64,000 nucleotides of DNA from Punica granatum. Lineage: Eukaryota > Streptophyta > Magnoliopsida > Myrtales > Lythraceae. The stretch is taken from assembly GCF_007655135.1 (NCBI RefSeq), contig NC_045131.1:5084001-5148000 (forward strand), in the 5' to 3' direction. The notes beneath the pieces are model-generated. The model saw only the letters and a program-made list of their open reading frames with translations. It was not told where the DNA came from and did not search any database. Below are positions 23,967 through 36,922 of this stretch, one piece after another (the first letter of the stretch is position 1; each line of letters opens with the position of its first letter). The position numbers and the translations under genes are program-made.

Positions 23967-26575
23967 GTGAAAATCTACACTGCATACACCAAACAGTTCT
24001 CTGTCAAGGTAAAACTGATTCTTGGGAGGGAGGGAGAGGGAGGAGGAGAGAATTGCTCAAGAAAGGAATTCCTTTTTTTTTTTTTCCTTAATAATTTTGG
24101 TTTGCTTCGAATATCTCTTTTTTTTTAATATATAAATAATTATTATTTGTCGACTGTGTCAGTTGTGTATATACGCTGTTTCCTTTGCTTTGGAGGATTT
24201 GAGCTTCGTTAGTGACTGTATTTTCCTTCTTTGTAAAACAATAGTCAGTCCAGTTACTCTCTATTCTTTTGTAAGCAGCTGCTATGTATACATATATTCT
24301 TTCTCTGGGGTGGATACTAAACTGAAAACAATGCAGTTGAATTTGTATTTCTCCCATCATGTATGACAACTTCTTTCCTCCTTGGATGCGAGAGCAATAA
24401 TGAGGTCGAGTTCACGTTTCATATTCACTCATCGTACCGACCCTTTCTCTTTGCTATTAGCCTACTACACCATATTTGGTTTGGTATCAATCTTTGCCAT
24501 CACCCAGTCTTCGAGGAAATTATGAGACTGACATTTTCCCCGACATGCTACCGCAACACAGGAGTGCGGCATCACAGGGCCAGCCAGAGACTGCCGTGGT
24601 GTGATCGAGTGGCTGAGCCGTCTCGAGCCCATAGGCTGAGCCTGAGAATCATCTAAATAGGTCTGGGAGGCCCAGCGTGGTTTGATCGAGCGAAGAAGGC
24701 CTTTGGAAGACCAGACCACGAAAGCCGGGCCGCATCGTAGCAGGCCTCGACCTCGTAAGGCTATACCACCACCACCACCCGTTTCGCTGGAGGGAACGGA
24801 CCAGGTGCGGACACGCGGACACCGTCAAAGGAGAGCGGGCCCCAATCGGAGCAGGAGTCGTCTGTCTCTGACACGTAAAGGGCGGTCGGGACCACTGACG
24901 TGTCGCCTCCTCAAAGCGCAGTCACTGTCTGTATTTCTTCCCATGTCTATGCGGGTCGCAGTAGGCCCCACCCCCCCGGCCCCCCAAATCATCGTCTTGT
25001 ATGACTTTCGCTTTCCCCTAACTCCCTCCCTCTTCTCCTTTACTATTAATCAATCATTATAATTATATTTTCTCTAATTAATTAATTCATATTTTTTTTC
25101 TTGTGAATCTAATATTTAAAAATCTAATCGAATCCGATTAGTCCAATCAAATCAGAAAAAAATACTGAACCGCTTGAATCAATCAACGTTGATAATTGAC
25201 TAATTAATCTTAAATCTATTAATTTCATGTAAATTATTTAAGTAATTAGACCCATATTCTCCTTTAAGTGATAAGAAATTAAAATAAGCAATGAAAGTTC
25301 ATGCTCGTAAAAACTTTAACCCTAAAAGTGAGTCCACCCAATTTGTGTTGGATTAGTCGGCATCGAGCTTCGGAGTACCCAAAAAATTATTTAATTAATT
25401 AAAAGAAGTAAAAAATAATTCACCCACCGACCTCAACTTCAACAAACGACATGATCAAGATTGTCGTCTTCTACCCTCTCCTCTCCTCTAGTCACTACAT
25501 ATAAAATGAAAAAAAAAAAAGGGCATCCCAAATTTTTTCCCTCATATTGCACACTGCACTTTCTAAACCGTAATTATTTGCATTGTCCCAACTACCATAA
25601 TCCATCTGTCTCCAAACGTAAAATCTCCTTGCCCGTTCCACTGACTTTATGATCCAAATATAAAATTTCTAGGAATCTTATGATAGTCGGTAAAATCATC
25701 AATCTCATGCCAGCAACAAATCTTTCAATTTTTTTAATGATTTTCAAAGTACGATCATTGAATTCACATTCTTCTCGTAATAATATATCAGTCTCCTTAA
25801 AAATAATTATATTATACCCAAATTTTAATATTAAAATAATCTCAAAGAAAACAGTAATAATATTTAATTATAAAGATTAGCTGAGTAATTGATCAGTTAG
25901 TTCATTTTTATATGAGTAGAGGCATAAAATTTTAACTTTAAATAGAGTTTTCCTTGCTTAATGGATAACAATTTGTTAGGAACGAGGAATTTTTTTTTCA
26001 TTTTGTACTTGAAATTTACTTATCACTAAAAATAATCTCAAATTCATTTTTATCTTTTTTTAAGAGTTGCATTTAGCTCAAGAATATGAGATGAAGCTAT
26101 GAGATTGATGGAAACATATTTTAACTTTTGCATATAAAGGTATTCTTTTAAAATCTTAAAACTCTAAATATAAAAAAATGCCAAGTTAATTAAATAACAT
26201 TAAATTTGCGTTTAGTTTCATAGTAAAGTTGTTATTCTATTTAACTCTATTCAATTTTAAGAAAATGAAGACGAAATAGGTGAAAATTTTTATTATTAAA
26301 AAATTAATTTTAATAATTATTAAGAAAAAATTTGTAAAAATATTTGGAGTAAAAGACAGAAAACTAACGAATAGCGAGATAATTTAGCAAGGGCAAAAAT
26401 TTTAATTCGAAAAAATAAACGAAGCATAAATTTTTAGGAAACAAATATTAACGAAGAAAACTTCCGCTCGCATCCCGATACTGTCGCGCTGGAGGGTGCG
26501 CACTGCGCCTCCTCCTCCTCCTCCTCCTCCTCCTCCGTCGTCGTCCTCCTCTCTCTCTCTCTCTCTTCACTTCTC

Positions 26576-26615
<40 letters not shown>

Positions 26616-26891
26616 CTCAGCTCAGTTCACTCACTGACCTGCAAACTTTACCATTCCACTGTGTTCTTCAGCTCCTTTCTGCCACTTTTCAGCTCCATTT
26701 TCTTCATCCCCACCACTATTTTCCGTTCCTCGGAGCTCCGTACTCCGCACTCAATGCTCCCTCTCGGCGGCTCTGGATGCCGGAATCCCCGCATTGCGCT
26801 CCAAAAACCCTAGATCTCGCCCCCTGCTACCTTCCCACACTTGTTGAACCTCTATATTCCAGGCGGTGCTCCGATCATTCGGCCGCCGGCC
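23967..26891. other. Spacer between CSI1 and ASPL1
   Basis: The first few hundred bases are the CSI1 3' UTR. A GC-rich patch at about 24540-24970 shows no gene or tRNA fold that I can support. From 25030 to 26460 the sequence is very AT-rich and empty. From 26490 onward there is a pyrimidine-rich leader with CTC and CT runs, the probable 5' UTR of ASPL1. Confidence 0.5.
26507..26611. repeat. (CTC)n and (CT)n runs, ASPL1 leader
   Basis: A CTC run (26507-26536) is followed by CT runs (about 26549-26576 and 26581-26611). They lie 280-385 bases before the ASPL1 start, probably in the promoter or 5' UTR. Confidence 0.85.
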
Positions 26892-29800
26892 ATGGCAGTC
26901 CTGGTGCTCCAGCTCCTGCTTCTGGCGTCGGGCCTCTTAGCTGAGACCGGGCGAGCTGTCACCTTCTCGTCGCGGCTGATCCACCGGTTCTCCGAGGAGG
27001 TGAAGGCGCTTAGGGTTTCGCGAGGTGGAGGTGGGAATGCCACCGGCTCGTGGCCGGAGAAAAGGAGTGTGGAGTACTACCAGCTGCTCGTGAGCAGCGA
27101 CTTCCAGCGGCAGAACATGAAGCTCGGTACCCACTATGAGGTGCTTTTCCCTTCCGAAGGCAGCAAAACGATGTCGCTTGGGAACGATTTCGGATGGTCG
27201 GATTCCTACTCTCCTCCTCCCCTATCGGTGCTAGCAGTTTGGCTTTATTATATGGAATTCTGCCGTTTGCTTTGACTCGACTGTGCAGGACTTCTGTGCC
27301 TAGACTTCGTCAACCAAGTAGCTCCCTTTTTTTTTTTTTTGCATATTCACTAATTTTTTACAGTAAGAGTGAGTTCATTATTTGGTTGAAAAAGAATATA
27401 TTTTTGTCCTGTCCCTTGCGTGATGAAAATTCTTTGAGGTCGAATGCATGCTTAGATGCCTGTTATAATAGATGTGCTTGTGCTTGGACATCTGCCATGG
27501 TCTTCTTTTCATTACGCTCGTTCGTGAAGCAACACATTTCTAAGTATGGACTACCTATCCCATGGTGCAGTCATTGAGTATGTTCTGCTATTGAGCGGGT
27601 CTATGAGTCTCCATGGCCGTCTTGTTGGAAAGTATTTGCTAATTTGATTATCATGGGTGCTAATCCCCTGCATCTCGTGTTTTTATTTTTCCAATTTCCA
27701 GGTTACATTACACATGGATTGATGTGGGGACTCCAAATGTTGCCTTCCTTGTTGCGCTGGATGCGGGCAGTGATCTACTTTGGCTTCCGTGTGAATGTGT
27801 GCAATGTGCACCCCTTTCTGCCAGTTACTATAACAGTCTGGTAATTTGCTTCTGTCTCTTCTTCATTAGAAATTCTTAGTTTTGGTACTTCCATTCGCTT
27901 TCCTCAAGTAAAATCTGTAACGAGAGTATCAGCATGCCTTGGCCGATATTAAAAAGGGTCCTGCATAAATGTCCCTCCAACTTATCTGACCATGTGTTAA
28001 ACAGCCATAACTATGTCTGCTGTGAATGTGAATCAATGTAAATTTCGACATTGAGAAGTATTAATGACACTGGGGCACGACACTGGGGCACAATGCTAAT
28101 AGCTGTAGCTCAATGGTTGGTTTTCCACTGCCACGTAGAAGATCAATATTCCTCTCGAGCTTCCACAATATCATCTGACAGTTTTCTGAATCTTGGGATG
28201 TTGTATTTAGTTATAATTGTGGGTGGAGATGGGTTGTGTCTACAAATGTGTAATTTCTCTTGATTCTCCACATGGTAACTAAGTATTTTGCTACACAAAG
28301 ACACTGCAGAGGAACCAGCACATGGCACGTGCTTGTAATTGTTTGTGCGTGTTTGTGTGTATGTGATTGAGAGTGCCAGAGGGAGAGATAGACTGAGCAA
28401 CTTAGAGCTTGGTAACAGGTCGCATGCGACAGCTCTCCTTTTGAGCATGTCCATCAATGGAGTTGTCATGTCTCAGTAAGAACTTGGTAACAGGTTTAGC
28501 ACTTATTTCCGATGATTGATTGGCAGGTGCTCCCTTGTATATGGGGCAATCTATTGTGCAGGATAGAGATCTGAATGAATATAGTCCATCTTCTTCGAGC
28601 ACCAGCGAGCACCTACCCTGCAGCCATCAGCTATGTGAATTGGGCCCAAACTGCAAAAGTCCCAAGGAGTCATGCCCTTACACAGTCAATTACTACTCTG
28701 AAAACACATCGACTTCTGGACTGCTTGTTCAGGACGTATTGCATCTTTCATCTGGCAGTAATGGTGGATCAAACCATTCTGTGAAGGCTCCTATCATTCT
28801 AGGGTGTGGCTGCTCTTCTATTCACCACTTTTCTGTCCAATAATAATCCATGATTGTTCTATTGCTGTCTCACTGGCAAGTAAGTTTCTGCTTGGAAGGG
28901 TTGCCCATTAAATATATCCCTTTTAACTGCTCACAGGTGTGGTATGAAGCAAAGCGGCGGCTACTTGGATGGCGTTGCTCCTGATGGTCTTATTGGCTTG
29001 GGAATTGGAGAAATTTCAGTCCCTAGCATTCTTGCCAAAGCAGGATTGGTCCGCAACTCTTTCTCCATGTGCTTTGATGAAGATGACTCAGGGAGAATAT
29101 TTTTTGGGGATCAGGGTCCAGTATCCCAGAAGAACACGCCATTCCTGCCCCTAAATGGGAAATAGTATGATCATTCCTGTGCCTTTACACATTCTGTTTA
29201 GTAGAACTTTTCTCCGGTATTGTGTTTATATGGTTGTGTATGAGGGTGTGATCATGACTGGTTCATCTTTTTGTCCAGTGAAACTTACATTGTTGGGGTG
29301 GAGGCATGTTGTATCGGGAACTCTTGTCTTAAACAGTCAGATTTTAATGCACTGGTCGATAGTGGGGCCTCATTCACCTTTCTACCAAATGCAGTTTATG
29401 AAAGAATTGCAGATGAGGTATCTTATCTTTGTAGTGAACTTATAGTGGTTGCAAAAGATAGGGTGTTTCTAATATTAATCTAATTGTAACAGTTTGATAG
29501 GCGAGTTAATGCCACTAGAGCTAGCAGTGAAGGCTATCCTTGGAAGTATTGCTACAAATCCAGGTAAACGTGCTGGAGTTTGACCTTCATCATTTTCTTA
29601 TGCTTTTTCTCTTCAAAAGTGCCATTCTTACCAAAGTTAACATTGCTCGACAGTATGAAAGAGAAGCCCAAGGTTCCCTCTTTGACTCTTGTGTTCCCCC
29701 TAAACAACACCTTTGTGGTTCATGATCCTGTTTTTCTGATCTACGGAATGGAGGTGGGTACTACAATAATATTGAATACTCGGTTGCCTTTTGATTGTCT

Positions 29801-30908
29801 TCTGCTTGTGCTAGCACCTCAAATAAGCATTAGTAAACTTCCTCCTAGTAAGTTGCTATTGCCGGCATTTATCATGCTTGGAGACTTGAGCTTCGATCTG
29901 ACGTTTCATAGTTTTCTAAATTGCACCTTTGATTCTCTAAAGATGATTGCCTATCTAAAATCTGGTCATCTGTTTGGTGTAGGGGGTTGCTGCATTTTGT
30001 TTGGCAATACAACCTGCAGATGGAGACATTGGAACAATAGGACGTGAGTCCCTTTGTCTGTCTTCTCAGTTAAAACTTATCTCACTGGTCCGCGATTTCT
30101 TTCCCCATGATATTCTATTCAATTTCAACCTTTGCCTATGTCTTTTTCTTTACTGCAGATAACTTCATGACGGGATATAGAATGGTTTTTGACCGGGAAA
30201 ATTTGAAGTTGGGCTGGTCCCACTCTAATTGTGAGTTCTCTGATTTTGTCTCTCATCTACACCATGGAGCACTTAATTTCCTCTCTCCATGAGCAGCATG
30301 CTGTGCACAAAATAGATGCGTGGAGTACATTCTCCTTTTGGCTGAGGAGAGCGCTGAAAAAATTCTCTTATATTTTTAGTGTCTTCTTGAAAGAGAGGAA
30401 ATAAGGAAAATGCGATGGCTTCAACTATATTCCTCGAACTAAGCTTTTGAAAGAACAGAATTTGAAAACTCTTTGTGGTTCTCCCAACCAGGTGCAAAGC
30501 ACCCAAATAAAATTCCTTATAAGTTTAGCTATACTTGCATTGCAGTTCTTTTGCTGGCATTTCCATTTGGGAATTTTCAATGCTTGAAAATTTATTGCCG
30601 ACTCTTCCCAGTGCGGTTTAAGATAATAATAATCTGATATTACAGGCCAAGGTCTTGAAGATGGTCAGAGCATGCCCCTCTCACCAAACGGGAGACCTCC
30701 GAACCCACTCCCAACGAACGAGCAACAGAGCTCATCCCAAGGCCATGCAGTGGCCCCTGCAGTCGCAGGAAGAGCCCCCACTTCAGCATCAGCTGCTCCG
30801 CGAGAGGTGATGACACCCTATTTTGGCCTGCTCAGATTATTACTGCCTCTGCTGCTACTGCATCTCCCCGCCCATCATCATCATATTGTAGATTCACTCA
30901 CCTGCTAA
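26892..30908 (+). CDS. ASPL1: Aspartyl protease-like protein 1 (frameshifted copy)
   Basis: This is a secreted, GPI-anchor-type pepsin-like protease. Ten exons: 26892-27196, 27702-27840, 28562-28803, 28937-29164, 29279-29417, 29493-29565, 29654-29753, 29983-30043, 30159-30230 and 30646-30908. The start at 26892 is chosen for its context (GCCATGG) and the signal peptide that follows. Family motifs include FSSRLIHRFSEE, WLPCECVQCAPL, GVAPDGLIGLG, ACCIGNSCLKQ and a second active site DSGAS. The C-terminus is hydrophobic (GLLRLLLPLLLLHL), as in GPI-anchored members. Two things are wrong. The first active-site triplet is Asp-Ala-Gly (27760-27768) where Asp-Thr-Gly is expected. Exon 6 carries two extra bases in AGAGAG (29517-29522), which as read puts a stop at the start of exon 7 after about 376 residues; frame-corrected it is 539. 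All other joins are in frame. It is a recent null allele, a rescued splice form, or an assembly error. Confidence 0.85.
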
Positions 30909-30981
30909 TCGAGACCCTTCCCGGGGACTCCCAAATTTTCACCATAATCTCCTTACCCTGTAAATCTCTTGGTTCTTGCGT

Positions 30982-30983
<2 letters not shown>

Positions 30984-31017
<34 letters not shown>
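30984..31017. repeat. (TA)n microsatellite, unit 1
   Basis: Long TA run near the start of the first duplication unit. The matching run in unit 2 is shorter. Confidence 0.9.
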
Positions 31018-31020
<3 letters not shown>

Positions 31021-33430
31021 AATATATATATATAACATGTGTAGGTGGGGATATTGGAATCAACCGGTGCCATCGGTTTTTGTATTTCGTAGGCTACCGG
31101 TTCGATCATGACCCGCATGGACCTTTGTATATTATGTTGGTTAATAGATATTCCTCTAGACTGTTTTATTCTAGTTCCTCTTAGCCGTTCGCTTCCTCCA
31201 TGGGAGTAACGCATCATTGGGCCAGAGTCGTGTGGGCTCATCGAGAGTCTCCACACCTGCAAGGCTACAAATACTTCATGCAGTTGTTGTCATATACAAA
31301 TTTAGGAAATGACCAAATGAAATGGGAATATGGGGACAATTATTGGGGGCTACTGAGGAAGAGTGCTTTGCATGATTTAAAATTGGACCGCCTTATTAAA
31401 GTCCAGATAGTGCTGCTCCTAATCCTCCCTCGTCTTATACTCGTTCATGCATTTATCGACTACCCACCTAACCAAAAAGTAAAACATCAAAAAATAAAAG
31501 GAAAAAAAACTGAAATTAAAGATTTTTTGGTTCTTCCTTTCAGTTTCCTCCTCTTTCTTACGTATTGAGGGAGGGGAAGGGAAGGCACTATAAAAGATGA
31601 TTTGGGGGTGGTGGTTGGGGTGGAAAAGAAAAGAAAAGAAAAGAAAAGCACTGGTAGCTTTTGCGGGGCATGAAAAGTAAGGGAGACATCCCCCTTATGT
31701 TCATGTGAGTGTGAAGGGACCACAAGCCTTCCAAGTTCCATCACCATTGCAGTTCGTCCGTAGTTTCTACGTTATCGAACACTCTAATGTAATGACCTGA
31801 TACCTTTCTTCTTCTTTTTGTATATTTAGCCGAAAGAGGTTGATCCTTTATGGCGTTTTCTTGATTTCATATTCATCGTCATTGAGGTCTTTTAGTTACA
31901 AATACATTACGACTTGTTCAAAAAATAGAGTTGAGCTCTCGACATGCATCGACATGGCTGTAAGTCTCGATTCTGTTCAGCAAATATGAGCGGAAAGCAC
32001 GTGTGGCTGATCCTTGAACTTGGACTGCGCATGGGATATGTCCCCTTACGTATATCTGTATGAACCAGATGCGCCGTGTTTCCATAGACCACCCTCAAAG
32101 GAGAAGGGGAAAAAAAAAATCAAAATATGTCTTAAAGGATCCCAAAACTAGCAGTGCCGGTCTACAAAATGAGCAAATTCCGGTTAAATGAGCGAATTCC
32201 GGTTGATTATATAGATTACGAGGTCCCAACATCCGAATCATAAAGTTCGAGAACCACAGCCCCACTCCTATTGCCAAAATATGAGTAGGACCAAGAAATA
32301 ATCATGTACGTGGAAATTATATTGAAACGTATACAACAAATCCAAAACCAAAAAGTTTGCAAAATCAACTGAGGTCATTTTCGTACTACATGAAAAATAA
32401 CATATAAATGGAATTTGAGATATAATGCATTGGTCTCATCTGAAAATAAATAAAAAAAATTAAAATTTTCCGGTGATAACGTAGACTTATGTACTTAATA
32501 CAAAGATAAAAAATAAAACAAAATAAAAGGAAGTGTAAGTCCTCTATTGAGAATTAAATTACTTTTTTATATATCACCGCACTAAAATACTTTTCTCTAA
32601 AAATTTTAAATTTAATTCTCAGTCACGAGACTTTTCGTCTCCTTTTATTTCCCTTTCTTTGTCGTTTATTAGGCTTACATGCACGTGTCGCTTATAACTG
32701 ATAATTGGAAAACCCGTGAAAAGAGAATTAGCCGCAATAACATTTTCTTTTCTTTTCTTTTTTTTGAACCCGCAATAACATTTTTAAACAAATATTTTAC
32801 ATTCAAACTTGTTATAAAACGACAGAAAGCTGTCGCCCACTTTTCTTTTCCTTTTCCTTTTTCTTCTTTTCTTTTTTTTTTAAACTTTTTTTGTAAAATA
32901 ATTCTGCAGAATCGACACTATTGAGAGTCCCCATCAGCTAGCCATAACATGCACGTAGATGGAGGCAAAGATCCAATAGACGAGTGAAGGTAATGCGCAG
33001 AACTTCTGCAAATATAAATTAAGAGCTTCGATAATTCTCGATGCCGAGTGATGGCAACCAATCATCGCGAAACGCCCATCGTACGTCCTTTATAATTATA
33101 ATCCCCCCGAGCCCGCAGTGTCATCAATGAGTTATCTCGTATAAATGGTTTGTACAAAACAGTCTTATCTTTTGTCTGTTCCGTAATGAGGATACATTTT
33201 TGTAGGACTATAAGGTCTTTGCAAACATACCATGTAATAATTGACATCGCAATATATGGCTTTTGGTCCGAAACAATATTTTACATTGATGGGGGTGCAT
33301 ATTATATATGGTTAATATTACCCCAAAAGAAAAAAAGATTATATTTGGTTGATAATTTGGTGTACATTTTCGCTGCGGTCTCTCGAGTCAAGACTTTTGA
33401 ATACAACTGGAATTCACCATAATGGCCATG

Positions 33431-33500
33431 AAATATGACCCAAGGGGTTCAAGTGATTCAATATAAAAATCCCGGATTCGAGTTTTATAAGCAAAAAAGG
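33431..33500 (+). mobile_element. Possible old SINE head within duplication
   Basis: AAGGGGTTCAAGTGATTC followed by a box-B-like GGATTCGAGTTTT resembles a tRNA-derived head. The same piece is present in unit 2 near 36396-36450, so any insertion predates the duplication. No target-site duplication was found. Confidence 0.25.
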
Positions 33501-33996
33501 CTCACGATTATGAGCTTTTCATCTTTTAACAGGTTCATTTGATTTGACTTTGAATTAGTTTGTGACAATTGAATTTTTAAATATCATCTGAGCACACCGA
33601 AAAGAATGGTTCTGGACTTCTTAGGAGGCCAATTGGTCGGCGTGGGACTGGAGAGACGACAGCGACGTGACAATTAACATCACCACTTCTTCCCTCTATT
33701 GATTAATAATCGGACGTGAAGACATATATTATTGGTTATGATAAAAGTATAATTATTATTATTATTATTAAGTTATGCTAATAATTAATTAGAAGTTTCC
33801 AATGCATGCAGCCAATCACCTAGCGTTTGATTTGACATCTATAATCCAACTTTCTTATGAAAGAATACTTCGTTATATTCACGTTTCACGAAATATGTCG
33901 TATTTGATTCAAGTTTGAATCTTATTGAGATGCCATATCTCATACAATCTTATTGAGATGTCAACTAATTACATCGAACACATTGAAATAAAATGT

Positions 33997-36922
33997 AATT
34001 TTCACCATAATCTCCTTACCCTGTAAATCTCTTGGTTCATGCGTCAATATATATATATATATATATATATATAACATGTGCAGGTGGGGATATTGGAATC
34101 AACCGGTGCCATCGGTTTTTGTATTTCTTAGGCTACTGGTTCGATTATGACCCTCATGGACCTTTTGTATATTAGGTTGGTTTATAGATATTCCTCTCCT
34201 TCATAATTGGCCTTCGCTACTACATTATTGTCTCTTCCCCGACAAATGAATTCTCTACTGTTTTATTCTAGTTCCTCGTAGCCTTTCGCTTCCTCCATGG
34301 GAGTAACGCTTTATTGGGCCAGAGTCATGCGGACTCATCGAGAGTCTCCACACCTACAAGGCTACAACTACTTCATGCAGTTGTCGTCATATACAAATTT
34401 AGGAAATGACCAAATGAAATGGGAATATGGGAGAAATTATTGGGGGGCTGCTGAGGAAGAGTGCTTTGCATGATTTAAAATTGGACCGCCTTAATAAAGT
34501 TCAGATAGTGCTGCTCCTATTCCTCTCTCGTCTTTATGCTCGTTCATGCATTTATCGACTACCCACCTAACCAAAAAATAAAACATCAAATAATAATAAT
34601 AATAATCGGAAATTAAAGATTTTTTGGTTCTTCCTTTCAGTTTCCTCTTCCTCTTTCTTACGTATTAAGGGACGGGAAGGGACGGCACGATAAAAGATAA
34701 TTGGGGGGCATGAAAAGTAAGGGAGACACCCCCTCTCCTCATGTCCATGTGAGTGCGAAGGGGCCAAAAGCCTTCCATCACCATTGCAGTACGTCCGTAG
34801 TTTCTATGTTATCGAACACTCTAATGTAATGACCTGATTCCTTTCTTCTTCTTTTTGTATATTTAGCCGAAAGTGGTTGATCCTTCATGTTGTTTTCTTG
34901 ATTTCATATTCATCGTCATTGAGGTCTTTTAGTTACGACTTGTTCAAAAAATAGAGTTGAGCTCTTGACATGCATCGATATGGCTGTAAGTCTCGATTCC
35001 GTTCAGCGAATATGAGCGGAAAGATGGCTGATCCTTGAACTTGCACCACGCATGGGATATGTCCCCTTACGTATATCTGTATGAACCAGATGCGCCATGC
35101 TTCCATAGACCACCCTTAAACGAGAAAAATAATAATAATCAAAATATGTCTTAAAGGATCCCGAAACTAGCAGTGTCGGCGTACAAAATGAGCAAATTCC
35201 GGTTGATTATATAGATTACGAGGTCCCAATATCCGAATCATAAAGTTCGAGAACCGCAGCCCCAGTCCTATTGCCAAAATATGAGTAGGGCCAAGAAATA
35301 ATCATGTACGTGGAAATTATACTGAAACGTATACAACAAATCCAGAACCAAAAAGTTTGCAAAAATCAATTGAGGTCATTTTCGCACTACATGAAAAAAA
35401 CATATAAGGGGAATGGCCATTAGAGATTTCAGATATAATGCATTGCTCTCACCTGAAATAAAAAAAATTAATTAATTTTTTCCTGTGATAACGTAAATTT
35501 ATGTACTTAATACAAAAATAAAAAATAAAACAAAATAAAAGAACGTATAAATCTCCTATTGAGAATTAAATTACTTTTTATATATCGCTGCACTAAAATA
35601 CTTTTCTCTGAAATTTTTAAATTTAATTCTCAATCACGAGACTTTTCTCTCTTTTATTTTCCTTTCTATGTCGTTTATTAGGCTTACATGCACGTGTCGA
35701 TTATAACTGATAATTGGAAAACCCGGGAAAAGAGAATTTGCCGCAATAACATTTTCTTTTTTTCTTTCTTTTGAACCTGCAATAACATTTTTAAAAAAAT
35801 ATTTTACATTCAAACTTGTTATAAAACGACAGATAGCTCTTGCCCACTTTTTTTGGCCTTTTCCTTTTTCTTCTTTTCTTTTTTTAACTTTTTTTGTAAA
35901 ATAATTCTGCAGAATCGACACTATTGAGAGTCCCCATCAGTTAGCCATAACATGCACACATATATATAGAGGCAAAGATCCAATAGACGAGGGAAGATAC
36001 TGCCCAGTACTTCTGCAAATATAAATTAAGAGCTTCAATAATTCCCGATGCCGAGTGATGGGAACCAATCGTCGTGAAACGCCCATCGTACTTCCTTTAT
36101 CTCGCATGAATGGTTTGTACAAAACAATCTATATTTTGTCTGTTTCGCGATGATGGTACATTTTTGTACGACTATAGGTCTTGCAAACATACCACGTAAC
36201 AATTAACATCGCAATATATGGCTTTTGGTCCGAAACAATATTACATTCATGGGGTGGATATTATATATGGTTAATATTACCCAAAAAGAAAAAAGATTAT
36301 ATTTGGTTAATAATTTGATGTACCTTTTCGCTGCGGTCCCTCGAGTCAAGACTTTTGAATACAATCGAAATTCACTAGAATGGCCAAGAAATATGACCCA
36401 AGGGGTTCGAGTGACTCGATGTCAAAGTGTCGGATTGGAATTTTATGAACAAAGAAAACTTACGATTATGAGAGTTTCATCTTTTAATATATTGATCTGA
36501 TTTAACTTTGAATCAGTCGGTTGAATTTTTAAATATCAGGTGAGCACGCCCAAAAGAATGGTTTGGGAATTTTTAGGAGGCCAATTGGTCGGCGTGGGGC
36601 TGGAGAGACGACAGCTACGTGACAATTAACATCACCACTTCTTTCCTCTATTGATTAACAATCGGACGTGAAGACATATTGGTTATGATAAAAGTATTAT
36701 TATCATTGTTAAATTATGCTAATAATTAATTAGAAGCTTCCAATGCATGCAGCCAATCAGCTAGCGTTTGATTTGATTAATTGATTTGACATCTATAATC
36801 CAACTTTCTGATGAAAGAATACTTCATTATATTCACGTTTCACGAAATATATCCTATTTGATTCCAGTTTGAATGTTATTGAGATGTCAACTAATTACAT
36901 TGAACACATTGAAATAACATGT
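33997..36922. repeat. Tandem duplication, unit 2 (~2.93 kb)
   Basis: Second copy of the preceding segment in direct orientation. It ends at AATTTTC (36923-36929), where the sequence changes to CTCTTTTCTTGG. It retains a ~60-base stretch at about 34197-34256 that unit 1 lacks. Substitutions and small indels throughout mean the duplication is not very recent. I find no gene here. Confidence 0.9.
34046..34072. repeat. (TA)n microsatellite, unit 2
   Basis: Counterpart of the run at 30984-31017. Confidence 0.9.

Larger units (their letters stand above)
30934..33996. repeat. Tandem duplication, unit 1 (~3.06 kb)
   Basis: This segment starts 26 bases after the ASPL1 stop codon, with AATTTTCACCATAATCTCC. 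It is repeated immediately downstream with the same order of landmarks: a TA run, AACCGGTGCCATCGGTTTTTG, CCTCCATGGGAGTAACGC, ATGCATGCAGCCAATCA. No convincing gene lies within it. It has its own short indels relative to unit 2, such as AAAAG-type runs near 31625-31650 and a local repeat of AGCAAATTCCGGTT-like sequence near 32170-32200. Confidence 0.9.

Noticed and set aside
24363..25062. Frames and possible RNA gene in the GC-rich patch after CSI1
   Set aside because: Translations are Arg/Pro-rich without motifs, and I could not fold a tRNA cloverleaf there.
28520..28561. Earlier acceptor for ASPL1 exon 3 at 28526
   Set aside because: It would put the join out of frame. The acceptor at 28560-28561 gives YYNSL-DRDLNEYSP, matching the family.
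31200..31568. Protein-coding gene within the 3 kb duplication
   Set aside because: Open frames are not preserved between the two units, so selection on a protein is unlikely.
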